A stretch of DNA of 64,000 nucleotides from Candidatus Sulfopaludibacter sp. SbA3 (GCA_945890485.1 CAMDCN010000003.1:186001-250000), one strand, 5' to 3'. Positions 8,359 to 17,288 are shown, counted from the first letter of the stretch. The notes: a model not told the origin generated them from the letters alone. A program made the numbers and translations.

Positions 8359-8976
8359 CTACCGTTTAGGAAAGTTCGGGTCCGCCATCACTTCGCGCAT
8401 TTGCTTCACGTGGCGCTCCGTGTGAGCGCTGATCATGAACAGCATCTGGTACAGATCGAGCTCAAAACCCGGGCCGAGGGTGGCGAAGCGGCCGCGCAGG
8501 TCTTCCTTGGTTTGTTCCGCCATCGTGATGGTTTCGTCGCGGCGTTGACGGAACATATCGATCACCTGGGTCTGGCTACCGAGCTTGCCGGAGGGGCGCA
8601 GCGGCTCCGGCGCCTGCGCCTTCTGGGAGCGGTCGCTGATCATGGCCGCCACTTTCAGATCCATCGCATCCCGATCCTTTTGCCGGGCAGCGCGCTTCGT
8701 CTCATCAACTGGTGATTTCGCGAGCGTGTTCGTCAGCAGGCCACGCAGGAACGTCTCGCTCTCGGTCAGGTGCTCGGCGCACTCGGCGACACTCCAGCGG
8801 TCCGGTCCGGACTTGAACTTCCACTGGGCATCGCTCAGGCTGGCCGTGGCGTCAAGAAACAGTTTCCGTGTGGCATGCAGGTGGCTCATGGCGCGGTCGC
8901 GTTCGCCCTGGCTCAACGTCTCGGCGCCGAGGGGGAGGAGACAGCATAGGGAAAAAACCAGGGTTTTATGCAGCAT
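8359..8976 (-). CDS. Exported DinB-like (DinB_2) four-helix protein
   Basis: A 205-residue protein with a signal peptide (LVFSLCCLLPLGAE) and a DinB-superfamily helical bundle. Landmarks are WKFKSGPDRWSVAECAEHL near residues 52-70, where the His begins the metal triad, and HTERHVKQMREV near 186-197, which supplies the other two His positions. DinB-fold proteins bind a divalent metal and include bacillithiol- and mycothiol-dependent transferases, but this exported branch is uncharacterised. The gene is monocistronic, ends 6 bp from the convergent phosphatase gene and has no recognisable partner. Confidence 0.75.
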   Translation of the reverse strand: MLHKTLVFSLCCLLPLGAETLSQGERDRAMSHLHATRKLFLDATASLSDAQWKFKSGPDRWSVAECAEHLTESETFLRGLLTNTLAKSPVDETKRAARQKDRDAMDLKVAAMISDRSQKAQAPEPLRPSGKLGSQTQVIDMFRQRRDETITMAEQTKEDLRGRFATLGPGFELDLYQMLFMISAHTERHVKQMREVMADPNFPKR

Positions 8977-9041
8977 TGCTTTCTAATTATCTAATGTTTT
9001 CCGCGTGGCTGCCGATATCCCCCTTGTAGTGGTTTAGCTCC

Positions 9042-10232
9042 ATGTCTGTACCAGAACGAATCAACGCTGTCCTTCCCGCTGCGCCCGTGGCGATTCCCGA
9101 TGGCGTTCCCGTTCGTTTGGGACCCGGCCGGGAGACTCTAGGCCTAGACCCGCGGGTTCCGCTTCCTGGCTCACAGGAAGAGACCCGATCGGTTACAACC
9201 AGAATCCTGTTAGTCGATGGCAGCCCCATCAATCGCCGTCTGCTTAAGTCGATGCTGCGCTTGGGCAATCACGAGTTTTTCGAAGCGGCGACTGGTTTGG
9301 ACGCATTGGAAATTGTTGCGCGCCAGCCGATCGACCTGATCATCGCAGACCTGCTTTTGCCTGGTCTGGGCGGCACCGAATTGTGCCGGCGGCTGAAATC
9401 GAATCGCAAGACGCAATTCATCCCCATCCTGATGCTGACCAGCGTCCACGGCTTCGACTTCGAAGTAGAAGGGATCGAGTCGGGCGCGGACGAGTATTTG
9501 ACGATGCCGCTGCATCCCTCCGTGGTCCGGGCGCGCGTGAATTCGCTACTGCGCCATAAAGCGGCCATCGATTCCCTCGAAGAAGCGGAGACGATTCTGT
9601 TTGCCCTCGCGCAGGCGGTAGAGAACCGCGACATGGGCACCGGGCAGCATTGCGAGCGGCTCGCAACGTACAGCGTGGCGCTCGGGTTGGCGTTGGGCCT
9701 CCCGCGCAAAGATCTGGTCGCTCTTTATCGGGGCGGCTTCCTGCACGATATCGGCAAGGTCTCCATTCCCGATTCGATCCTCCTCGGCACCGGAAAGCTC
9801 ACCGACGATCAGTGGAAAGTCATGCAGATGCACACCATTCGCGGCGTCGAAATCTGCAAGCCGATGAAGACGCTTTCGCCGGTGCTGCCGATCATTCGCA
9901 GTCACCATGAACGCTGGGACGGCACGGGTTATCCGGACCGCCTAAAGGGCGAAGACATCCCTCTGCTCGCCCGGATCTTGCAGGTCGTAGACATCTACGA
10001 CGCTCTCACTACGGCGCGCAGCTACAAACCGGCCTACACAAAAGAAGAGGCGCTCGAGATTCTCAAGGAAGAGGCGGCGAAAGGCTGGCGCGATCCGGAA
10101 CTGGTGTCGCTCTTCGTCAACATGCAGCACGGCGTACTACTCGATTCCCGCGCCTTGCTCGAATCCGACTGGCCGGAACTGAGCACCACCCTGCACTCGC
10201 TCCAGAACATGAACCGCCACCTGCGCGCCTAA
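9042..10232 (+). CDS. HD-GYP domain protein with an atypical receiver domain
   Basis: A 396-residue protein: an unordered N-terminal extension (1-52), a receiver-like domain (~53-172) and an HD-GYP domain (~185-385). The HD-GYP part has FLHDIGKVSIP, SHHERWDGTGYP and DIYDALTTARSYKPA, all expected of an active cyclic-di-GMP phosphodiesterase of the RpfG group. The receiver keeps the phosphorylatable Asp103 (IIADLLLPG) and Thr133. It has VDGS in place of the usual acidic pair (Asp59, Gly60), and Met155 where the invariant lysine should be (EYLTMPL). Phosphorylation may therefore be impaired or replaced by another input. No kinase gene is adjacent. Confidence 0.9.
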   Translation: MSVPERINAVLPAAPVAIPDGVPVRLGPGRETLGLDPRVPLPGSQEETRSVTTRILLVDGSPINRRLLKSMLRLGNHEFFEAATGLDALEIVARQPIDLIIADLLLPGLGGTELCRRLKSNRKTQFIPILMLTSVHGFDFEVEGIESGADEYLTMPLHPSVVRARVNSLLRHKAAIDSLEEAETILFALAQAVENRDMGTGQHCERLATYSVALGLALGLPRKDLVALYRGGFLHDIGKVSIPDSILLGTGKLTDDQWKVMQMHTIRGVEICKPMKTLSPVLPIIRSHHERWDGTGYPDRLKGEDIPLLARILQVVDIYDALTTARSYKPAYTKEEALEILKEEAAKGWRDPELVSLFVNMQHGVLLDSRALLESDWPELSTTLHSLQNMNRHLRA

Positions 10233-10234
10233 GC

Positions 10235-10981
10235 CTACGGGGCCGTCGCCCAGACCGCGCACCAGCCGTCCTTCTCCCGCTGCGCATGCACCAGCAGCCC
10301 CGCCGTCAATTCAGGGATCTGGTCAATCAAAAATCCGCTCAGCAGCAGCGGCGCTCGAAGCCGCAGCAGGTCGGGCAGAATCTCTCGCATCACCGCCAAG
10401 TGGATGTTGCACACCACCAGGTCCGCGCAACCCGGCCTCGCCGCATTCGCTGACCCCTGCCACGTCGCCGCATGTGCCCGCGCCAGTTCCACCGCCGCCG
10501 GCTCTACGTCGCACGCCCAAACTGTCGCCGCGCCCAAAGCCTGCACCGCCGCACTCAGTATCCCCGTTCCGGTGCCCACGTCCAGAACCCGCTGCCCCGG
10601 ACGCAAAACCTGCTCCAGCAGTTCCAGGCAAAGCTGCGTCGTCTGGTGCTCACCGCCGCCGAATACACTGGCGCCGATCATCGCCAGCCGAACCCGCCCC
10701 GGCGGAGTGGGTTCGTTTCGCCACGAGGGACACAAAAAGAACCGCTCACCCACCAGCAGCGGCTCCCAATCCTCCCACCACGAATGCGCCGCCTCGGCCA
10801 CCGGCGCCGCAATGCCCCCGTGCGCGGAGGCAAATTTTTCTGCTGTCGCCGCGGAGGCGAAAAAGACCTGATAGCCGTCCTCGTCCTCTAACACCCCCTG
10901 CATCGGGTAGTCGTCAGACCAAGCCGCCAGTAGCTCTTCCCATTCCTCCGCGGTGCGGTGCAATCGAACGGAGTAGCTCAC
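10235..10981 (-). CDS. prmA: Ribosomal protein L11 methyltransferase-like protein
   Basis: A 248-residue PrmA-type SAM methyltransferase that in the family trimethylates ribosomal protein L11. It has the PrmA order: a small N-terminal substrate-recognition domain, the GASVFGGGEHQTTQLCL loop, SAM motif I as VLDVGTGTGILSAA, then VVCNIHLAVMREILP, where most members have NI. The start is GTG 10981, which shares one base with the stop codon of the upstream esterase gene, so translation is probably coupled. The protein is slightly shorter than typical PrmA (~290), mainly at the N-terminus. The symbol is assigned by similarity. Confidence 0.8.
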   Translation of the reverse strand: MSYSVRLHRTAEEWEELLAAWSDDYPMQGVLEDEDGYQVFFASAATAEKFASAHGGIAAPVAEAAHSWWEDWEPLLVGERFFLCPSWRNEPTPPGRVRLAMIGASVFGGGEHQTTQLCLELLEQVLRPGQRVLDVGTGTGILSAAVQALGAATVWACDVEPAAVELARAHAATWQGSANAARPGCADLVVCNIHLAVMREILPDLLRLRAPLLLSGFLIDQIPELTAGLLVHAQREKDGWCAVWATAP

Positions 10982-12210
10982 TAGTCGCGATTCAGCGTCT
11001 TCACGCGCCAGTACGGTTTCGGCTTCTCGGCCGGATCCATCACAAACGTTTCGCTCGTCTTCGCCGGGTCATACCCGCGCCACAGCCACGTCAAGGCCTC
11101 AGGCGCCTGCGCGTTGCCCTGCGCCGTGCTATGCCCACCGTTACCGAAAGTGAACTTGAAATCGTACTCCTTCATCTTCAGCGAATTGGCCATCTGGATG
11201 TTCTGCAGCGGCCAGGAGCCGAACTGGTTCTCGAGGTCGTTGGAGCTATCCTGCAGCCACACCCGGATGTTCTTCCGCGGACTCTTCCGCAGCCAGAACG
11301 GATAGATGTTGCCGCCGTCCTTTTTGCCGGGCTGCCACTGAATGCTCGTATAGGTGCCAATGCGCGAGAACACGCGAGAATAGCGCTCCGTATCGAACCA
11401 CGCCACCGTGAACGCGCAGACGGCGCCCGAGCTTTCGCCCATAATCGCGCGGGAATAAGCGTCCTTCCGGATGTTGTATTTGCCTTCCACTTCACTCAGA
11501 ATCTCTTCCCGCAGAAAGCGCGCATAGGTATCGTCCACGGTGTCGTATTGGATAGACCGCATCCGCCGTTCACCAATCATTCCGGGGCTGATCATCACCG
11601 TGATCGCCACCGGAATCCGCTTCTGATGCGTCAGATTGTCGAGCGTGATCAGCAGCCGATTGCCCGCTTCCCGATTGGCGTAGCCCTGGCCGTCCTGCAC
11701 CACGAAAAGCGCCGCGGCCGTGCTCGCGTTGTACTGGGCGGGCACGTAGATCCAATAATTGGTCACCATGCCGGGATAGATCTTGCTGGTATGGACGATC
11801 TTTTCGGAGAGCTTTCCCGCCGGCGCATCCGGCTTCTCATAGGAGTCCGGGCCAAACGCGGGGAAGTCAATCGGAGGGTTCGCTTTGCCGTCAATGGTAA
11901 TCACATAGCGGTGGCTGGTTCCGGTGACGAGCTTCGTCTGGGCAAGCCAGAGGTCAGAGCCCTTCAGGCGCGTGAACTTCGGCCCGGGGGCCTCGTCGAG
12001 CTCCAGCGCCGGCGCAGTCTTCGACTCTGCGGCGAACAGGAAGTCGCCGTTGTAGCCCAGCGCGCCGCGGCCCTCCCGCATAATCTTCGCGAGTGAGGCC
12101 TTGAACTCAGCCGAATTCGGCGACTTCTTTGCCATCGCCAGCATGTCCTGTGCCGGATCGGCCGCCGCCAGCGAGGCGGCGAAAAGGAGGAAGGGAATTA
12201 CGAGTTTCAT
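10981..12210 (-). CDS. Exported putative esterase (enterochelin-esterase-like, alpha/beta hydrolase)
   Basis: A 409-residue protein with a signal peptide (MKLVIPFLLFAASLAAA). The N-terminal part is a beta-sandwich-like region, followed by an esterase D/Fes-type alpha/beta hydrolase domain. The nucleophile elbow is GESSGA, a plausible acid lies in WLQDSSND, and the catalytic His in GNGGHS near residue 367. ATG 12210 overlaps the stop codon of the upstream ggt gene in an ATGA arrangement, which fixes the start; an upstream ATG at 12219 would only add three residues. The substrate is unknown; in Acidobacteria relatives often act on carbohydrate esters or siderophore-like esters. Confidence 0.82.
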   Translation of the reverse strand: MKLVIPFLLFAASLAAADPAQDMLAMAKKSPNSAEFKASLAKIMREGRGALGYNGDFLFAAESKTAPALELDEAPGPKFTRLKGSDLWLAQTKLVTGTSHRYVITIDGKANPPIDFPAFGPDSYEKPDAPAGKLSEKIVHTSKIYPGMVTNYWIYVPAQYNASTAAALFVVQDGQGYANREAGNRLLITLDNLTHQKRIPVAITVMISPGMIGERRMRSIQYDTVDDTYARFLREEILSEVEGKYNIRKDAYSRAIMGESSGAVCAFTVAWFDTERYSRVFSRIGTYTSIQWQPGKKDGGNIYPFWLRKSPRKNIRVWLQDSSNDLENQFGSWPLQNIQMANSLKMKEYDFKFTFGNGGHSTAQGNAQAPEALTWLWRGYDPAKTSETFVMDPAEKPKPYWRVKTLNRD

Positions 12211-13799
12211 GGTTTCCAAAAATTCTCTGGTTCGGGAATGGCGGCTCCATCTTTGCGCGGATCGGAGGCGCCGGATTTCACTTTCGTCTTGCGGTCGAAC
12301 GCCACCGCCTGGCCGCCACCCATGCGGGAGGAGTAGGCGGCGCGGACATCAATTTGGTGGCCCAGTTTACGCAGCCGTTCGAGTTCGGAGGAAGGAAAGC
12401 GATTCTCAAGCTGCACTCCGCAACCCTCGGGATCCCTCCGGGTGAATCGCGGCGATTCCATCGCTTCCTGGATATTCATTTTCTGATCCACCATGTACGA
12501 AACGAACTGCGCGTGGGCCTGCGCCTGATTGAAGCCACCCATAATGCCGAACGCCACCCGCTGTTCCCCCAGCATCATGAAACCGGGGATGATCGTGTGC
12601 AGCGGCCGCTTGTGCGGCGCAACGTGGTTCACATGTTTCGGGTCAACGTCGAACAGGCCGCCGCGATCATGCAGGTGGAAGCCGAACTCGTCGGTGGTGA
12701 TGCCGGAGCCGAACTTGTTATAGATCGACTGAATCCAGGAAACCATGTTGCCGTCACGGTCGACGACGGAGAGATAAATCGTGTTCTTCAGTTTGCCTGG
12801 GTTGCCGGCCGTCACGTCGCACTTCGCGCGGCTGGGGTGGATGAGCTTTGCCCGCTCCGCCGCGTAGGCCTTCGATAGCAGCCCCTCCGTCGGAACCTGC
12901 GAAAACTTCGGATCGGTCACGTACCGTCGCAGGTCCATCACGGAAAGCTTCTGCGCCTCGATCTTGAAATGCAGATTCAACTGAGCGCCCGGCTTGGTTT
13001 CGAGGATGTTCAGCATCTCCAGAGCCGAGACGCCTTGCCCATTGGGAGGCAGTTCGAACACCTTGGCCCCGCGATACGTGGTCGAAATCGGCTCGACGAA
13101 TTCGCTCTGGTACTCCGTGAAATCGTTCTCAGCGAGCATCCCGCCCAGCCGTGCGGACGTCTTCAATATATCGGCGGCCAACGGGCCTTTGTAGAACCCG
13201 TCCCGCCCTTGCTTCGCGATGATCTCATAGGCCCTAGCCAAGCCCGGCGTCTTCCAGATTTCGCCGACGGCCGGCACCCGGCCCGGCCATTTCTCGCCGC
13301 TCGTCGCCCAGTCTTCATGGATAATCTCGGTGACCGGGAACCCGTTCCGGGCATAGTGAATCGCCGGCGCGAACAGGTCGGCCCACGGCACTCGGCCGAA
13401 CTTCTGATGCATCTTCCACCAGCCGTCCACCGCTCCCGGAACCGTCACGGAATGAATTCCGCTGAAGCCGCCCTTTGGCGCCTCCGTCATGCGGGCCGGA
13501 GCCCAGCCGCTGGCGTTCAACCCGGTCAGCTTCTCCGTCTGCGCATCGTAATGGATGGCGAACAGGTCGCCGCCAATGCCACACATCATCGGCTCGACGA
13601 CACCCAGCACGGCATTGGCGGTGATCGCGGCATCGACAGCCGACCCGCCCCGCGCCAGAATCTGCGCCGCGGCTTGCGACGCCAATGTCTGGCTGGTCGC
13701 CACAACCCCTTGAGTCGTCTGAATCATGGAGCGAGATTGCCACCGCTCCTGCCCGAATCCGGCGGCCGCGAGGGAGAGAATTATTAATGTGCGATACAT
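12207..13799 (-). CDS. ggt: Gamma-glutamyltransferase
   Basis: A 530-residue Ntn-hydrolase precursor that cleaves or transfers the gamma-glutamyl group of glutathione and related compounds in the periplasm. A signal peptide (IILSLAAAGFGQ) is followed by ASQAAAQILARGGSAVDAA and GVVEPMMCGIGGDLFAI, both GGT signatures. The self-processing site is KNTIYLSVVDRDGNMVS: the first Thr aligns with the catalytic Thr of E. coli GGT, but the next residue is Ile rather than the more usual Thr. The C-terminal GGFNQAQAHAQ is also conserved. The gene leads a three-gene run with the esterase and prmA-like genes, coupled by overlapping stop and start codons. Confidence 0.92.
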   Translation of the reverse strand: MYRTLIILSLAAAGFGQERWQSRSMIQTTQGVVATSQTLASQAAAQILARGGSAVDAAITANAVLGVVEPMMCGIGGDLFAIHYDAQTEKLTGLNASGWAPARMTEAPKGGFSGIHSVTVPGAVDGWWKMHQKFGRVPWADLFAPAIHYARNGFPVTEIIHEDWATSGEKWPGRVPAVGEIWKTPGLARAYEIIAKQGRDGFYKGPLAADILKTSARLGGMLAENDFTEYQSEFVEPISTTYRGAKVFELPPNGQGVSALEMLNILETKPGAQLNLHFKIEAQKLSVMDLRRYVTDPKFSQVPTEGLLSKAYAAERAKLIHPSRAKCDVTAGNPGKLKNTIYLSVVDRDGNMVSWIQSIYNKFGSGITTDEFGFHLHDRGGLFDVDPKHVNHVAPHKRPLHTIIPGFMMLGEQRVAFGIMGGFNQAQAHAQFVSYMVDQKMNIQEAMESPRFTRRDPEGCGVQLENRFPSSELERLRKLGHQIDVRAAYSSRMGGGQAVAFDRKTKVKSGASDPRKDGAAIPEPENFWKP

Positions 13800-13845
13800 T
13801 CGGGGAATCCGAAGTTATATCATGCAAGAGGAAGGGGGCGTGTCT

Positions 13846-14715
13846 ATGCAACGGCGAAAATTTTTAACCAGGTCCGCCGCGATCGCGGGCGGCATCAGTC
13901 TCCATCACTTTCCGTATCCTCTCTTCGCGAATCCCACGCCGAAGCTCGCGAGCGACCGGATTGCGCTAGGGCCGAAGAAGGTCATGCTCAGCCGCCTGGC
14001 GATGGGCACGGGCACCAATGGCGTCGGTGGTTCTTCAAATCAGACCCGGAAGATGGGCGTGAACGGCCTGGCCGATCTCTTCCGTGCCGGCTACGACAAC
14101 GGTTTGAACTTTTTCGATGCGGCTGATCAATATGGCACGCACCCGCATGTGCGCCAGGCCTTGAAGAGCCTGCCACGCGAAAAGGTGACCATTCTCTCGA
14201 AAACCCACGCCAGCACAGCCGCCGAGATGCGAGCCGACCTCGATCGCTTCCGGCGCGAGCTCAACACGGACTACATCGACATCCTGCTGCTCCACTGCAT
14301 GCTGGATAAGAACTGGAATGATAAGAAGCGCGGAGCGATGGACGTCATCGCCGAAGCGCAGGAAAAGGGTATCGTCCGCACCAAAGGCACCTCCTGCCAT
14401 ACCCTCGAAGCGCTGAAGACGGCCGCCGCCGAGCCGTGGGTGGAAGTTGATCTCGCCCGCATCAACCCGGCCGGCATCGCGATGGACGCCGCGCCCGATG
14501 TTGTGATTGGCGTCCTCAAGCAGATGAAGGCCGCCGGCAAGGGCATCATCGGGATGAAGATTTTCGGGGCGGGGAAGCTGCGGAACAAGCCCGACGAATG
14601 TTTGCAGTTCGCGCTCGGATTGGATTGCGTCGACGTCTTCACCATCGGCAGCGAGAGCCGCGCCGAGATGGAAGACTTGGTGAAAAAGATTCCCGCGGCG
14701 AGCGTTCGCGGATAA
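13846..14715 (+). CDS. Tat-exported aldo/keto reductase
   Basis: A 289-residue aldo/keto reductase carrying a twin-arginine signal (MQRRKFLTRSAAIAGG). The catalytic tetrad of the family is visible: Asp and Tyr in FFDAADQYG, Lys in ILSKTH and His in ILLLHCM. IIGMKIFGAG and TIGSESRAEMEDLV belong to the cofactor-binding end of the barrel. ATG 13846 is chosen because GAGGAAGGGGG lies just upstream; ATG 13822 in frame would place that ribosome site inside the gene. It heads a plus-strand set with a Cys-rich secreted protein, a di-haem peroxidase and a sugar-binding lipoprotein. Confidence 0.88.
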   Translation: MQRRKFLTRSAAIAGGISLHHFPYPLFANPTPKLASDRIALGPKKVMLSRLAMGTGTNGVGGSSNQTRKMGVNGLADLFRAGYDNGLNFFDAADQYGTHPHVRQALKSLPREKVTILSKTHASTAAEMRADLDRFRRELNTDYIDILLLHCMLDKNWNDKKRGAMDVIAEAQEKGIVRTKGTSCHTLEALKTAAAEPWVEVDLARINPAGIAMDAAPDVVIGVLKQMKAAGKGIIGMKIFGAGKLRNKPDECLQFALGLDCVDVFTIGSESRAEMEDLVKKIPAASVRG

Positions 14716-14743
14716 ACTGTTTTTGATTCCAGGGAGAAACGAA

Positions 14744-15262
14744 ATGAAGAAATGGATTTTTGCGAGTATTGCCACCTTGGCGCTTAGCGCCGTTCTGGTC
14801 GGTCAGGGGAAAACCCCGATTCTGCAGCCCCAAATGACCCCGGTGGGCGACCCGACCTATAAAAAGGCCATGGGCAAGATCGGCGAAAAGACGGAAGGTT
14901 GGTCGCAGACCAGCGTTGCGGCCGGCGTCGACGGCAAGCCCTTGACGGGCAAGCAAGTGACGATGGTTGGCGAAATCGTCGACTTCTCCTGCTACCTGCA
15001 ACTGGGCAAGCACGGCGACAAGCATCGCGCTTGCGGCCAGAAATGCGCCAAGTCCGGCCAGCCCATCGGCCTGCTCACTGCTGACGGCTCGCTCTACATG
15101 GTGATGGAAGAAGAACACGATCCCCGTCGCGACGGTCTCACGATGTCTGCCTTCCGCGCCGCTGCAGCCGACCATATGGCCCACGTCATGGAAGTCACCG
15201 GCACGATGACCCAGCACGGCGGCTACAAAGCGATTTACGTCGCCGGCTACGTGAAGCAGTAG
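14744..15262 (+). CDS. Secreted Cys/His-rich protein of unknown function
   Basis: A 172-residue protein with a signal peptide (WIFASIATLALSAVLVGQ). The core is VTMVGEIVDFSCYLQLGKHG followed by HRACGQKCAKSGQPIGLLT and then a strand-rich end with HVMEVTGTMTQHGGYKAIYV. This looks like an OB-fold-like domain with an inserted Cys-His cluster (C-Y-L...H...H-C-x3-C). It could bind a metal or form disulfides. I do not recognise a named family. ATG 14744 has an AGGGAGA ribosome site. It lies between an exported aldo/keto reductase and a periplasmic di-haem peroxidase, so an accessory redox role is plausible but unproven. Confidence 0.75.
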   Translation: MKKWIFASIATLALSAVLVGQGKTPILQPQMTPVGDPTYKKAMGKIGEKTEGWSQTSVAAGVDGKPLTGKQVTMVGEIVDFSCYLQLGKHGDKHRACGQKCAKSGQPIGLLTADGSLYMVMEEEHDPRRDGLTMSAFRAAAADHMAHVMEVTGTMTQHGGYKAIYVAGYVKQ

Positions 15263-15286
15263 TCGATCCAGGGAGACTAAAGAAAA

Positions 15287-16300
15287 ATGACGTTGGTGCG
15301 CATCCTGCCATTTGTTTGTCTAATCGGATCTGCGATACTCGTGGGCCAGAGCAGCAAGGATACCTTCAAGGTTCCGCTGGGACTGACCCCGATCCTGTGG
15401 CCGAAAGACAACCCCTACACTGCCGAAAAGGCTGAACTGGGACGCCTGTTGTACTACGACAAGCGCGTCTCGGCCGACAATACGGTTGCCTGCGCCTCCT
15501 GCCATGCGGCGGAGAAGGCGTTCACGGACAACCTGCCGGTTTCGGTCGGTATCAAAGGGCAGAAGGGTGGCGTAAGCGCACCAACCGTCATCAACCGCGG
15601 TTACGGTATGCTGCAGTTCTGGGACGGCCGGGCGAATTCACTCGAGGCGCAAGCCGTCGGCCCCATGGCGAACCCGATCGAAATGGGACACACGCACGAA
15701 GGCGTCGTCTCCCGCCTGCGGAAAATCGCCGGCTACCGGGAACTCTTTAAGAAGTCGTTCGGCACCGAAGAGTTCGACCTCGACATGATCGCCAAGGCGA
15801 TCGCAACGTTCGAACGGACTGTGGTGAGCGGCAATTCGCCGTATGACAAGTACCGCGCCGGCAACAAGAAGGCGCTCAGCGCGTCACAGGTTCGCGGCCT
15901 CAACGTCTATTTCAACAAAGCCAAGTGCGACGCCTGCCACGAAGGCCCCAATTTTACCGCCAACTCCTTCCACAATCTCGGCGTCGGCAGCCAGAAAGCC
16001 ACCCCCGATGAAGGCCGCTTCGCCGTCACGAAGGACCCCGCCGACTGGGGCACCTTTAAAACCCCGACCCTCCGCGAGATCGCAAAAACAGGCCCCTACA
16101 TGCACGATGGCAGCCTGGCCACTCTCGAAGAGGTGGTGGAGTACTACGACAAAGGCGGCATCAAAAACAAGAATCTCGATGAACGCCTGAAGCCCCTGAA
16201 CCTCACCGCGCAGGAAAAGAAGGATCTGGTAGAGTTCATGAAGTCCTTGAGCGGCGAGGGCTGGCAGCATCTGACCGAGCCGAAGTCGTTCCCTCAGTAG
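15287..16300 (+). CDS. Di-haem cytochrome c peroxidase (CcpA/MauG family)
   Basis: A 337-residue periplasmic protein with a signal peptide (LPFVCLIGSAILVGQ) and two c-type haem motifs: CASCH at residues 69-73 and CDACH at 214-218. Family landmarks include LGRLLYYDKRVSADNTVACASCH, the YGMLQFWDGRANSLE stretch, AIATFERTVVS, and TPTLREIAKTGPYMHDGS, which carries the distal Met ligand. Such proteins reduce hydrogen peroxide or, in the MauG branch, oxidise protein substrates. It is preceded by the Cys-rich secreted protein and followed 10 bp later by a sugar-binding lipoprotein gene, so the four genes probably form an operon. Confidence 0.92.
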   Translation: MTLVRILPFVCLIGSAILVGQSSKDTFKVPLGLTPILWPKDNPYTAEKAELGRLLYYDKRVSADNTVACASCHAAEKAFTDNLPVSVGIKGQKGGVSAPTVINRGYGMLQFWDGRANSLEAQAVGPMANPIEMGHTHEGVVSRLRKIAGYRELFKKSFGTEEFDLDMIAKAIATFERTVVSGNSPYDKYRAGNKKALSASQVRGLNVYFNKAKCDACHEGPNFTANSFHNLGVGSQKATPDEGRFAVTKDPADWGTFKTPTLREIAKTGPYMHDGSLATLEEVVEYYDKGGIKNKNLDERLKPLNLTAQEKKDLVEFMKSLSGEGWQHLTEPKSFPQ

Positions 16301-16310
16301 AGTCTCCTCC

Positions 16311-17285
16311 ATGTCGAATCAATCATTGACGCGCGCGTGGTTCCTCCGCGCCGGAATTGTCGCGGCCGCATTTTCCGCGACCGCCTGCAACAAGAGCCAG
16401 AAAAAACAGATTGCGGTCATTCCCAAAGGCCGCGCCCACGTCTTCTGGCAGAGCGTCCACGCCGGATCGGTAAAGGCCGCCCGCGAAAGCGACGTTGAGA
16501 TCATCTGGAACGGTCCCGCTACCGAAACAGACTTCAACGCCCAGATTCAGATCATGGACGCGATGATCAACCGCAAGGTCGACGCCATCTGCGTAGCGCC
16601 CATCGATAAGAAGGTGATGGTAAACGTCGTCGAACGAGCAACCCGAGAGAAGATTCCGGTGGTTATCTTTGACTCCGGCATCGACACCGAGCAGTTCGTC
16701 GCTCAGGTGATGACCGACAACAAAGAGGCCGGCCGCGTTGCCGCCCGCCGCATGGGCGAGATCCTGGGAGGCAAGGGAAAGGTCGTCATGGTCGCCGTGC
16801 AGCCCGGCGGCGCTTCCACCATGTTGCGCGAAGAAGGCTTTGAGGAAGAGATCCGGAAGTTCCCAGGGATCCAGATCGTCGACAAACGCTACGGAATGTC
16901 CGACTACGCCAAAAGCTTGCAGGTGGCGGAGAACATGCTGACGGCGTTTCCGGACGTCGCCGGGCTATTTGCCTCTAACGAATCCAGCGCAGCCGGCGCA
17001 GCGCAGGCCCTTAAAGCCCGGCAAGGGACTAAGGTGAAGGCCGTTGGTTTCGACTCCAGCCCTGCCCTGGTCGCCGATCTCAAAGCCGGTGTCTTCGATT
17101 CGCTCGTGGTCCAGGACCCGTTTGAAATGGGGTACCAGTCCGTCCAGAATGCATTGAAAGCGATCAACGCTCAGAGCGTTGAAAAGATCAACAACATGGC
17201 TCCGCAACTGGTCACCCAGCAGAACGTGGTAACCCCGGAAATCCAGGCGAAGCTGAATCCCGATCTGAAAAAATACTTGGACTAG
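16311..17285 (+). CDS. Sugar ABC transporter substrate-binding lipoprotein (Peripla_BP_4)
   Basis: A 324-residue periplasmic binding protein of the ribose/galactose class. The lipobox SATAC places the lipidated Cys at residue 26. The body follows the family: IPKGRAHVFWQSVHAG, DAICVAPIDKKVMVNVV, PVVIFDSGID, then GLFASNESSAAGAAQAL and VVQDPFEMGYQSVQNAL near the C-terminus. No ABC permease or ATPase gene is adjacent; instead the gene follows a di-haem peroxidase. It may therefore serve a transporter encoded elsewhere or act as a sensor. It ends 4 bp from the convergent Flp pilin gene. Confidence 0.9.
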   Translation: MSNQSLTRAWFLRAGIVAAAFSATACNKSQKKQIAVIPKGRAHVFWQSVHAGSVKAARESDVEIIWNGPATETDFNAQIQIMDAMINRKVDAICVAPIDKKVMVNVVERATREKIPVVIFDSGIDTEQFVAQVMTDNKEAGRVAARRMGEILGGKGKVVMVAVQPGGASTMLREEGFEEEIRKFPGIQIVDKRYGMSDYAKSLQVAENMLTAFPDVAGLFASNESSAAGAAQALKARQGTKVKAVGFDSSPALVADLKAGVFDSLVVQDPFEMGYQSVQNALKAINAQSVEKINNMAPQLVTQQNVVTPEIQAKLNPDLKKYLD

Positions 17286-17288
17286 ATC

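Noticed and set aside
10474-12096. Plus-strand reading frame of 540 codons
   Set aside because: Opposes prmA and the esterase, both of which carry clear motifs; the frame is Pro/Arg-rich noise.
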